A DNA stretch of 64,000 bases. Source: CALHVX01 sp964640725 (lineage in GTDB: Bacteria; Pseudomonadota; Gammaproteobacteria; Pseudomonadales; Azotimanducaceae). The notes beneath the pieces are model-generated. The model ran no database searches. It was not told where the DNA came from and saw nothing but the letters and a program-made list of their open reading frames with translations. The stretch is taken from NCBI GenBank assembly GCA_964640725.1, contig CAZXIJ010000009.1:62001-126000 (forward strand), in the 5' to 3' direction. This document shows, one piece after another, positions 41,794 to 49,166 of the stretch. Numbering within the stretch: position 1 is the first letter of the stretch; every line of letters starts with the position of its first letter. A program made the translations under genes and the position numbers.

Positions 41794-42828
41794 ATGAACC
41801 GCATGAATGACCAGTGGACGGTGGCCGAGCACCCGGAAACCGCCCTGGAACCCCGGCACTTTGCCCGGCGCCAGGCGCCGGTGCCCGCCCTCGAGGACGG
41901 CGAGTTCCTGATCGAGAGCCACGCGCTGAACATCGCGCCGGTCATGCGCATGTACATGATGGGCGGCAGCGCAGCGGGCGAAGCGCCCCTGGGCATCGGC
42001 GACGTCATACACGGCCGCGGCGTGGGCCAGGTGATCGAGTCCCGGCACCCGGCCTACCCGGTCGGGGCGTACCTGCAGGGCCAGCTGGGCTGGCAGCGCT
42101 ACAAGGTCAGCCGCGGTACCACGGCCGAGAAGCTGCGGCTGCTTAAGCCCAACGGCCTGCCCATCACCTACGCGCTGTCGGCGCTGGGCATGACCGGCTA
42201 CTCCGCCTGGTGCGGGTTCTTCTCCCGGGGCGAGCCCAGGGCCGGCGAAGCGCTGCTGGTGTCCGGCGCGGTGGGCGGTGTGGGTTCCCTGGTGGTGCAG
42301 ATGGCTCGCCTTCTCGGCATGGCGCCCATCATCGGCATCGCCGGCGGCGCGCAAAAGTGCGCCCTTGCGGTCGAGTTGGGCTGCGACGCTGCCATCGACT
42401 ACAAGCAGGACAACATCGGCGAGCGGTTGCACGCGCTGCTGCCGAACGGCTTTGACCTGTACTTCGACAACGTGGGCGGCGAGATCCTGAACACCAGCCT
42501 CGAGCATCTGGCGCCCCGCGCCCGGGTGGTGCTGTGCGGCGCGATTTCCGAGTACCAGAAGGCGGAGCGCCAGGGGCCGAGCAATTACTTTCTGCTGAGC
42601 AACGCCAACGCCGACTTCCGCGGTTTCTTTGTGTACAACCACGTCGACGAATTCGATCAGGCAGAAACCGAAATGGCGCAGTGGCTGCGCGCCGGCAAGC
42701 TGCAGGTGCTCACGGACACGCTGGAAGGCTTCGACCAGATGCCGGCAGCGCTGATGGGCATGTACACCGGGACTGGCGGCGGCAAGCGGCTGGTCACCGT
42801 CAAGGAAGGGCCCGTGGCGGTCTACTGA
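41794..42828 (+). CDS. NADP-dependent MDR oxidoreductase (2-alkenal reductase type), copy 2
   Basis: A 344-residue medium-chain reductase without catalytic zinc ligands. The nucleotide site is SGAVGGVGSLVVQMARLLG and the subgroup signature is LYFDNVGGEIL. It is homologous to the protein at 24884-25870. AGGAGG six bases upstream supports ATG 41794. Expected activity is reduction of an alpha,beta-unsaturated ketone, aldehyde or acid ester. It is divergent from the VOC genes, with a palindrome between. Confidence 0.87.
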   Translation: MNRMNDQWTVAEHPETALEPRHFARRQAPVPALEDGEFLIESHALNIAPVMRMYMMGGSAAGEAPLGIGDVIHGRGVGQVIESRHPAYPVGAYLQGQLGWQRYKVSRGTTAEKLRLLKPNGLPITYALSALGMTGYSAWCGFFSRGEPRAGEALLVSGAVGGVGSLVVQMARLLGMAPIIGIAGGAQKCALAVELGCDAAIDYKQDNIGERLHALLPNGFDLYFDNVGGEILNTSLEHLAPRARVVLCGAISEYQKAERQGPSNYFLLSNANADFRGFFVYNHVDEFDQAETEMAQWLRAGKLQVLTDTLEGFDQMPAALMGMYTGTGGGKRLVTVKEGPVAVY

Positions 42829-42929
42829 CCGCGATCTGGGGATTACGATCTGCGACGGCCATGCAACGCTTTGGCGCTCCCCGGCGAGTGGTCTATGGTG
42901 ATCGGATCGCGAATGGCCGGAGCGCACCG

Positions 42930-43178
42930 ATGCTACAGATGAGACCCAGCTGCGAACGCTGCGATCAGGACCTGTCCGCAGACAGCACAGATGTCGCCAT
43001 CTGCTCCTTCGAGTGCACCTTCTGCGCGCCCTGCGCGAACGATGCGTTCAAGGGCCAGTGCCCCAACTGCGGCGGCGTGCTGCTGCCGCGACCGCCCCGA
43101 GCCGCGGCGCTGTGGCCGCAGTTTCCGCCCAGCACCGAGCGCGTGTTCAACGCCAAGCACCAGGGAGCAGCGTCATGA
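42930..43178 (+). CDS. DUF1272 small zinc-ribbon protein
   Basis: An 82-residue protein with four CxxC-type cysteine pairs in the first 50 residues (SCERCDQDL, ICSFECTFCAPCA, CPNCGG), the DUF1272 pattern; it probably binds zinc. The family's role is unknown. The start ATG 42930 has GGAG eight bases upstream. Its stop overlaps the ATG of the DUF4139 gene (ATGA), so the two are coupled. Confidence 0.85.
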   Translation: MLQMRPSCERCDQDLSADSTDVAICSFECTFCAPCANDAFKGQCPNCGGVLLPRPPRAAALWPQFPPSTERVFNAKHQGAAS

Positions 43179-44797
43179 AACGTGCCGTCCTGGCCTGTGC
43201 CGCGCTGCTGGCCGCTGCCGCCGCGGTCGCCGACAGCACCCTCAAAACCAAAGTCACCGCCGCCACGGTGTACAGCGAAGGCGCGAGCATCACCCGGGAA
43301 GGCGCGCTGGCGCTGATTGCCGGCGATCAGGTCATCGAGCTGCCGGGCTTGCCGGCGGGCCTGGACGAAAGCGCGGTCCAGGTCGAGCTCACCGATTCGC
43401 GGGTCCGCATCGGGCAAATCAAGCAACGCCTGGTGGCGCAGGCCCGGGCCCAGGACGAAGAAGTCCGCAACGCCGAAGACGCGCTCGCCAGGGCGCAGAG
43501 CGCGCTCAAAGCCATCGAGGACGAAGACCAGGGCGCCGACCTGACCCTGAAATTTCTGGATGGGCTGGCGACCGGCTATGCCAAGGAAGCCTGGACGGAC
43601 AGCGCCAACGCCAGCGGCAACCCGGACAGCTGGCAGCGCGCCATCGCCGTGCTGCAACAAGGCAGCGCACAGGCTCGCAAGACCAAGCGCGACAACGTCG
43701 CCGCGCGCACTGATGCCCAGCGCCTTGTGCAGCAACGGCAACGGGAACTGAACGCCCTGCGCGGCGGCCGCCCCGAATCCACGGTACTGCAGGTCGCGGT
43801 GAACGCACCGGCCGCGCTCGACACCCGCGTCCGTGTGGTGTACTTCGTTGAAGATGCCCGTTGGTCACCGATCTACGAGGCCCGCCTGAACAGCGACGAC
43901 GGCCAGCTCGAACTCGCCCAGCGCGCGGTGGTTATCCAGGAAACCGACGAGCCCTGGCGCAACATCGCTCTGTCCCTGGCCACCGGCGACCCGCTGGGCG
44001 AGCTCGAAGCGCCTACGCTTGAGAGCGAGTTTCTGGGGTTGTGGGCACCGGAGCCGCGGCGAGCGAAGCGAAGCCGTTTGGCCGGCATCGCCCAGGCGAG
44101 TGGCGCGCGGGACGCCAGTATTGAAGAAGTTATCGTCACCGGCAGCCGGGTGGCGGCACCGGAAGTCAGCGCCTTCGCCATCACCTACCCGATCCCCGGC
44201 GCGGTGGATCTGGACAACGACAGCGATGAAGACCAGCTGTTCGACCTGTCCCGCGATCAGTTCGGAACCACGCTGATCACCCAGGCCGTGCCCCGGCAGA
44301 GCACGCAAGCCTTCCTGGCCGCGCGCTTCACCTACGAATCTGACCTGCCGCTGTATCGCAGCGCTATGAAGGTGTACGTGGACGGGGTATTTGCGGGCAG
44401 CAGCGTCATGCCCGACGCCCTGCCGGGCGCCGAGGTCACCCTGCCAATGGGCCAGGACCGGCGCGTCACCGTTGAGACCCGTAACCAGGGCGGCGTTGGC
44501 GGCGAGAGCGGCCTCATCGGCAAGAAGCGGCGCGAGGTCACCGACTTCGTGTACCGCATCACCAACCGTCGGGACCAGAGTACTGTGGTCGAAGTGCGCG
44601 ACCTGGTGCCCGTGTCACGAGATCGCGCGGTCAAGGTCCAGGTCGCCCGCAATGCCACGACGCCGACGGAGCAAGACGTCGATGGCGCGGCTGGCCTGGT
44701 GCTGTGGCGCAAGATCCTGACCGGCGGCGAGACCTGGGAGCTGCGCCACGGCTACAGCGTCGAGTACCCCGCCGACCGGGAGCTCCAGCCCCAGTAG
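43175..44797 (+). CDS. DUF4139/mucoidy-inhibitor-A-like exported protein with a TonB-receptor-like motif
   Basis: A 540-residue protein with a signal peptide (residues 1-19, ...AAAVA-DS). DUF4140-like N-terminal strands (KVTAATVYSEGASITREG) are followed by a helical coiled-coil stretch (about 85-205) and the DUF4139 beta domain (ARWSPIYEARLN onward). Between its halves, residues about 316-325 read IEEVIVTGSR, the same signature found after the signal peptide of TonB-dependent receptors, including receptor 1 here (IEEIVVTGS). The family's biochemical function is unknown. It is coupled to the DUF1272 gene. Confidence 0.8.
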   Translation: MKRAVLACAALLAAAAAVADSTLKTKVTAATVYSEGASITREGALALIAGDQVIELPGLPAGLDESAVQVELTDSRVRIGQIKQRLVAQARAQDEEVRNAEDALARAQSALKAIEDEDQGADLTLKFLDGLATGYAKEAWTDSANASGNPDSWQRAIAVLQQGSAQARKTKRDNVAARTDAQRLVQQRQRELNALRGGRPESTVLQVAVNAPAALDTRVRVVYFVEDARWSPIYEARLNSDDGQLELAQRAVVIQETDEPWRNIALSLATGDPLGELEAPTLESEFLGLWAPEPRRAKRSRLAGIAQASGARDASIEEVIVTGSRVAAPEVSAFAITYPIPGAVDLDNDSDEDQLFDLSRDQFGTTLITQAVPRQSTQAFLAARFTYESDLPLYRSAMKVYVDGVFAGSSVMPDALPGAEVTLPMGQDRRVTVETRNQGGVGGESGLIGKKRREVTDFVYRITNRRDQSTVVEVRDLVPVSRDRAVKVQVARNATTPTEQDVDGAAGLVLWRKILTGGETWELRHGYSVEYPADRELQPQ

Positions 44798-44807
44798 CGC
44801 CGTCGCG

Positions 44808-46061
44808 CTACTCGAGGGTCGCGTAGTTGGTGCTGCGGTCCGCGGCCTGCTGATCGCGCACCTGCGTCACGCACTCGCCAAGGTCTGACAGGTACCGGTC
44901 AATCGCACCGGTATTGCTGTTGCTCACCGTGGAGTGCAGGTTGTCCGGCGGCGTCTGCCGATCATGGAACCAGCCCCGCGCCAGCAGCGCATCGCCCAGG
45001 GCAAAGACATCCACCGGGTGTTTCGACGCCGGGTCGCTCGCCATGGCGATCAGGTGCAGCTGGCCGTCCCCCAACACGCGCACGCCGTCGACCGCCGCGA
45101 TGCCGGCGCGCATCTGGTCTGCGTTATCGAGGGCGATCCTGGTCAGCTCAACATAGCCGTCGACGCCCAGGTGCTGCATCACCGCCCAGGCCGCGGCCAT
45201 GGGCAAGCCGGAACGGGTGCCCTGCAGGCTGGGCGAGGCGTAAAAGCCGCCGAGCCAGCCGTCAAAGATGAAGGTCTGATAGCGTCGCAGATCTTTGCTG
45301 CGATGCAGGATGACCGACACGCCCTTGGGCGCGTAGCCGAGCTTGTGGATGTCCGCCGAGATGCTGTGCACGCCGTCCACGCGAAAGTCCCAGACCGGCA
45401 CATCGCGCCCCAGCCGCTCCGCAAAGGGCAGCACAAAGCCACCCATGCAGGCGTCGACATGGCAGTTCGCTCCGACCGTCGCCGCCAGCTCGGCAATCGC
45501 CGGAATCGGGTCGACCACACCCTGCGGGTACTGTGGCGCCGAGCCCACCACGAGCACCGTTTTGCTGTCTACCTGCTCGCGCATGGCGTCGACGTCGGCG
45601 GTCCAGTCTGCGTTGACCGGGGCCTTGCGGATCTCCAGCCCGAACAGGTGCGCGGCCTTGTGGAAGGCCGCGTGAGCGGACTCCGGCAACACGATGTTGC
45701 CGCCGTGAATCTTGCGCTCGGCTTCGGCGCGCTCCCGCGCGGCGAGCACGCCGCACAGAATCGATTCCGTGCCGCCACTGGTCAGGAAACCGGCCACCGA
45801 CGCCGGGCCGTTCAGCAGATCAACCGTCCAGCGCACGCATTCGCTCTGAATCGAGCCCAGGGACGGGAAGGCTTTGGTGTTGAGCGCGTTCTCGTGCAGG
45901 TAGAGCCGCGCGGCCTGCTCCGCGACGTCGTGCACAGAAGGCCCGCCGCTATAGATCATGCCGAAGGCCTGGCCGTCCTCCCAGCGCACGTCCTGCTCGC
46001 GTTTGGCTTTGAGCGCGTTAATGACCTCGTCGACGGGGCGGCCCTGCTGGTTGATGGCCAT
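44808..46061 (-). CDS. PLP-dependent decarboxylase/S1P-lyase-like enzyme
   Basis: A 417-residue fold-type I PLP enzyme of group II decarboxylase/sphingosine-phosphate-lyase style. FLTSGGTESI is near residue 93, Asp203 (HVDACMGGF) would pair with the pyridine nitrogen, and Lys240 in ADIHKLGYAPKG is the Schiff-base lysine. Reactions in this family are amino-acid decarboxylation or retro-aldol cleavage of phospho-sphingoid bases. The GFVLPF and KLGYAPKG context favours the lyase side. RBS GAGG lies before ATG 46061. It is divergent from the GNAT gene. Confidence 0.83.
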   Translation of the reverse strand: MAINQQGRPVDEVINALKAKREQDVRWEDGQAFGMIYSGGPSVHDVAEQAARLYLHENALNTKAFPSLGSIQSECVRWTVDLLNGPASVAGFLTSGGTESILCGVLAARERAEAERKIHGGNIVLPESAHAAFHKAAHLFGLEIRKAPVNADWTADVDAMREQVDSKTVLVVGSAPQYPQGVVDPIPAIAELAATVGANCHVDACMGGFVLPFAERLGRDVPVWDFRVDGVHSISADIHKLGYAPKGVSVILHRSKDLRRYQTFIFDGWLGGFYASPSLQGTRSGLPMAAAWAVMQHLGVDGYVELTRIALDNADQMRAGIAAVDGVRVLGDGQLHLIAMASDPASKHPVDVFALGDALLARGWFHDRQTPPDNLHSTVSNSNTGAIDRYLSDLGECVTQVRDQQAADRSTNYATLE

Positions 46062-46122
46062 GCTTACCTCGGGGCTGATGCCTCTTTATAGTACGCAGCC
46101 ATCGAAGCAGGAGCCGCAGGCC

Positions 46123-46728
46123 ATGTCTACCCGTTCGCAGACCGCGGCCCCGCCGGCCGTCCTGGCGCTCACTGCCGAACAGCGTGAGGCCGCCATCGAC
46201 ACGGTGTTCCTGGGTTTCAGCGCGGACCCGTTCATGCGCTGGTTCTGGCCGCAAGCGGCCAGCTACTGCGCAGCGCGGCCGATCATCGACCAGCTCGCGG
46301 GAGACGCCGCGAGCCTGGGCACCGGGTACCAGGTCGCCGACTTTGGCGGCGCGGCCATGTGGCTGCCACCGGGCTACCAGCTCGACGAAGAGGCGGTGAT
46401 GGCGGCCTTCCAGCAAACGCTGCACCCGGACACGCTGCCGACGGCGCTGCAGGTCTTTGCCGCGCTCGATGAATACCACCCCAAAGACGACTGCTGGTAC
46501 CTGACCATGATCGCCGTCGACCCGGCCCGGCAGGGCCAGGGCCTGGGCTCCCTGCTCATGAAAGAAGCCGTTGCCCGGTGCGATGCTGATGGCCTGCCGG
46601 CGTTCCTGGAATCTTCGAACCCCCAGAACATCAGCCTCTACCAGCGCCACGGCTTCGAGATCATGGGCACGATTCAGATCGGCGATTCGCCGATCATCAC
46701 GCCCATGATCCGGCAACCGGGCGCCTAG
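46123..46728 (+). CDS. GNAT family N-acetyltransferase
   Basis: A 201-residue GNAT protein. The acetyl-CoA loop is VDPARQGQGLGSLLMKEAV (about 133-151), followed by ENISLYQRHGFE-type sequence (NPQNISLYQRHGFEIMG). ATG 46123 is chosen (AGGAG nine bases upstream) because the longer frame is antisense to the decarboxylase gene. The acceptor substrate is unknown. Its stop is followed immediately by the 12-bp tandem repeat and the second assembly gap. Confidence 0.85.
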   Translation: MSTRSQTAAPPAVLALTAEQREAAIDTVFLGFSADPFMRWFWPQAASYCAARPIIDQLAGDAASLGTGYQVADFGGAAMWLPPGYQLDEEAVMAAFQQTLHPDTLPTALQVFAALDEYHPKDDCWYLTMIAVDPARQGQGLGSLLMKEAVARCDADGLPAFLESSNPQNISLYQRHGFEIMGTIQIGDSPIITPMIRQPGA

Positions 46729-46878
46729 GGACCCTTACGGGGACCCTTACGGGAACCCTTNNNNNNNNNNNNNNNNNNNNNNNNNNNNNNNNNNNNNNNN
46801 NNNNNNNNNNNNNNNNNNNNNNNNNNNNNNNNNNNNNNNNNNNNNNNNNNNNNNNNNNNNACCCTTACGGGAACCCTT
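46729..46878. repeat. 12-bp tandem repeat (GGACCCTTACGG) around a 100-N gap
   Basis: Copies of GGACCCTTACGG or GGAACCCTTACG run on both sides of the Ns at 46761-46860. The 18 bases before the gap (46743-46760) equal the 18 bases after it (46861-46878). The array length is therefore unknown; the assembler probably failed on the repeat. It lies between the GNAT gene and the iron-transport promoter. Confidence 0.8.
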
Positions 46879-46904
46879 GCGAGGCTTTCCTTGCCCCTCT
46901 AACA

Positions 46905-46923
46905 TTGAGAATGATTCTTATTA
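46905..46923. promoter_or_regulatory. Fur box before the iron(III)-binding protein gene
   Basis: TTGAGAATGATTCTTATTA: the 7-1-7 core TGAGAAT-G-ATTCTTA matches as an inverted repeat at 6 of 7 positions and is close to the Fur consensus. It ends 11 bases before the ATG at 46935 and implies repression by Fur when iron is plentiful. Confidence 0.82.
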
Positions 46924-46934
46924 ACGGACACACC

Positions 46935-48011
46935 ATGCACCTCACCTCCGCCCTGAAACTCCTGGCCCTGACACCGCTGGCGCTCCTGGCTGCCTGCAGC
47001 GAGCCCGCGACCCCGGCCCCGGAAACCGGCGCGGCAGAGCCCGGCAACGCCGCGCCGGCGCTGAGCGGCGAGGTCAACGTCTACTCGTCCCGGCACTACG
47101 ACACGGACATGGCACTGTACGAGCGCTTTACCCGGACCACCGGCGTCAAGGTCAACCTGATCGAGGGCAAGAGCGACGCGCTCATCGAGCGTATCCGCAG
47201 CGAGGGCGAGTTCAGCCCGGCGGACCTGTTGATCACGGTCGATGCGGGCACGCTCTGGCGCGCCACGGAAGCCGGCGTGCTGAGCCCGGCAGCGTCCACG
47301 GTGCTCGAAGCACGCGTCCCGAGCTATCTGCAAGACGAAAGCAACCGCTGGTTTGGCCTGTCGAAGCGCGCGCGCATCATCGTGCACAACGATGCGGCCG
47401 CGGCTGACGGGCCGCTGACGCGCTACGAAGACCTTGCCGACCCGGCGCACCGCGGCAAGGTGTGCATGCGCTCGTCCAGCAACATCTACAACCTGTCGCT
47501 GCTCAGCGCGATGATCGAGCACCTGGGCAGCGACGGCGCCCGGGCCTGGGCCGACGGCATCGCCAAAAACTTCGCCCGGCCGCCCCAGGGCAACGATACC
47601 GCCCAGCTCAAAGCCGTGGCCGCCGGCGAGTGCGGCATCACCATCGCCAACAGCTACTACGTCGGGCGCCTGCTCGGCTCAGACAACCCGGACGATCAGG
47701 CCATCGTCAGCAAGCTGCGCATCGTCTTTCCCAATCAGGATGACCGCGGCGCTCACGTCAACATCAGCGGCGCCGGCATCGCAACGCACGCGCCGAACCG
47801 CGCCAACGCGCTGGCGTTCCTGGAATATCTGACCAGCGACTTCGCCCAGCGACTGTTCGCCGAGGGCAACAACGAGTACCCGATCATCGGCGAGGTCACG
47901 GGTCCCGTCGCAGCGCTCGGCAGCTTTGCCGAAGACGAAGTGAGCGCCAACCGCTTCGGCGCCAACCAGCGCGAGGCAGTGCAGATCTATGACGCGGTCC
48001 GATGGCCCTGA
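46935..48011 (+). CDS. fbpA: Iron(III) ABC transporter substrate-binding lipoprotein
   Basis: A 358-residue periplasmic ferric-ion-binding protein of the FbpA/SfuA type. It has lipobox LLAAC (Cys20-21 region), NVYSSRHYDTD at the start of the mature domain, and the diagnostic adjacent tyrosines NSYYVGRL near residue 242 that bind Fe(III). ATG 46935 is chosen because an earlier in-frame ATG lies inside the Fur box. The permease gene is downstream on the same strand, but the ATPase gene between them is inverted. Confidence 0.88.
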   Translation: MHLTSALKLLALTPLALLAACSEPATPAPETGAAEPGNAAPALSGEVNVYSSRHYDTDMALYERFTRTTGVKVNLIEGKSDALIERIRSEGEFSPADLLITVDAGTLWRATEAGVLSPAASTVLEARVPSYLQDESNRWFGLSKRARIIVHNDAAAADGPLTRYEDLADPAHRGKVCMRSSSNIYNLSLLSAMIEHLGSDGARAWADGIAKNFARPPQGNDTAQLKAVAAGECGITIANSYYVGRLLGSDNPDDQAIVSKLRIVFPNQDDRGAHVNISGAGIATHAPNRANALAFLEYLTSDFAQRLFAEGNNEYPIIGEVTGPVAALGSFAEDEVSANRFGANQREAVQIYDAVRWP

Positions 48012-48025
48012 GCAGGCCTCAGGGC
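48005..48025. terminator. Shared hairpin across two convergent stop codons
   Basis: GCCCTGAG-caggc-CTCAGGGC, an 8-bp perfect stem. The fbpA stop TGA (48009-48011) lies in one arm and the fbpC stop (48019-48021, minus strand) in the other. There is no T-tract on either side, so termination would be weak or factor-assisted. Confidence 0.5.
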
Positions 48026-49095
48026 GGATCGAACAGAAACCCAGCGCGAGGCGCCAGCTCGAGCACCGCGGGGCCGTTCAGCAGCACCTGATCGGCGTCG
48101 CTCACCGCCAGCGCCAGGGTCGGGGCATCGGGCGCCGCGACGCTGCGCAGCACCACCTGCTCGCCGTGACTGGCAAAGCGCCGGTCAGCGAGGGTCGCCG
48201 GGGCCTCGTTAGCGCCTGGAAGCCGCAGCGCCACTGCGTAGGGCCGCAGCACCGCGATCGCGTCAGCGCCGGTCGCGGTGCGCTGATCAACGAACGCATC
48301 CGCGGCGAACACCCCGAAGGCCGAGCGGACTTCGCCGTTCGCCACGGTGACCGGAAACGTATCAACTTCGAGCAGCGCCGTGGCCACGGCCAGCGTCGCG
48401 GGTTGCCGCCACAAATCCTGCGGCGTGCCCTGCTGCACCAGCCGCCCCGCTTCGAGGTACGCGATCCGATCGCCCAGCGCCAGCGCTTCCGACGCGTCGT
48501 GGGTGACCACAATGGTGGTGGTGCCCGCTGCCTTCAGCTGCAGCCGCGTCTCGGCCTGCAGCCGGCGACGCAGGTTGCTGTCGACGCTGGCGAAGGGCTC
48601 ATCGAGCAGCATCACGGCCGGGCTGCGCGCCAGGGCGCGGGCCAGGGCCACGCGCTGCTGCTGGCCGCCCGACAGGGTATGCGGGTAGCGCTGCGCAAAG
48701 GCCGTCAGCCCCACGGTCTCAAGCATGTCAGCGACCCGCGCCGCGCGCGCCGGCGGCGCTTCCTGCGCCAGGCCGAAAGCAACGTTCTGCGCCACGGTCA
48801 TGTGCGGGTACAGCACGTGATCCTGAAACACGAGGCCGACGCTGCGAGCTTCCGGCGGCTGCTGCACTCGCGCAGCATGCTGCGCGCGCGCGTCAGCCAC
48901 GGTCTCGCCACAGATCTCGATGGCGCCGGCCTGCAGCGTTTCCAGTCCCGCAGCCAGGCGCAGCAAAGTGGTCTTGCCACTCCCGGACGGCCCCAGCAGG
49001 CAGAGAATCTCGCCCTCTGCAACGGCCAGCGAAACATCGTGCAGAATCTCCTGACTGCCAAAGCTGTGGTTGATATCGCGAAAAGCTACACTCAC
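48019..49095 (-). CDS. fbpC: Iron(III) ABC transporter ATP-binding protein
   Basis: A 358-residue ABC ATPase with Walker A GPSGSGKTTLL (about 33-43), signature LSGGQQQRVALARA (about 141-154), Walker B VMLLDEPF and the H-loop VVTHDASEAL. A C-terminal regulatory domain of about 110 residues resembles the FbpC/TOBE-like extension. GTG 49095 starts the protein. Flanked by the matching binding protein and permease it should complete the iron importer, but it is encoded on the opposite strand, converging on fbpA and diverging from fbpB. Confidence 0.88.
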   Translation of the reverse strand: MSVAFRDINHSFGSQEILHDVSLAVAEGEILCLLGPSGSGKTTLLRLAAGLETLQAGAIEICGETVADARAQHAARVQQPPEARSVGLVFQDHVLYPHMTVAQNVAFGLAQEAPPARAARVADMLETVGLTAFAQRYPHTLSGGQQQRVALARALARSPAVMLLDEPFASVDSNLRRRLQAETRLQLKAAGTTTIVVTHDASEALALGDRIAYLEAGRLVQQGTPQDLWRQPATLAVATALLEVDTFPVTVANGEVRSAFGVFAADAFVDQRTATGADAIAVLRPYAVALRLPGANEAPATLADRRFASHGEQVVLRSVAAPDAPTLALAVSDADQVLLNGPAVLELAPRAGFLFDPP

Positions 49096-49166
49096 GCCCG
49101 TTCCTTACCCATCGGCAGCGAGATTGTGCGGCCCCGCGCGCGTATTACAAAGAACAACCGCGCCCA

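Noticed and set aside
41608..42927. 439-residue minus-strand open frame opposite the MDR gene
   Set aside because: Only its last 40 or so residues resemble a protein family (DUF1330). The rest is antisense to a well-supported oxidoreductase, so only the short remnant is kept.
46905..46934. Upstream ATG start for the iron-binding protein
   Set aside because: It would place the Fur box inside the coding region and put extra residues before a complete lipoprotein signal peptide.
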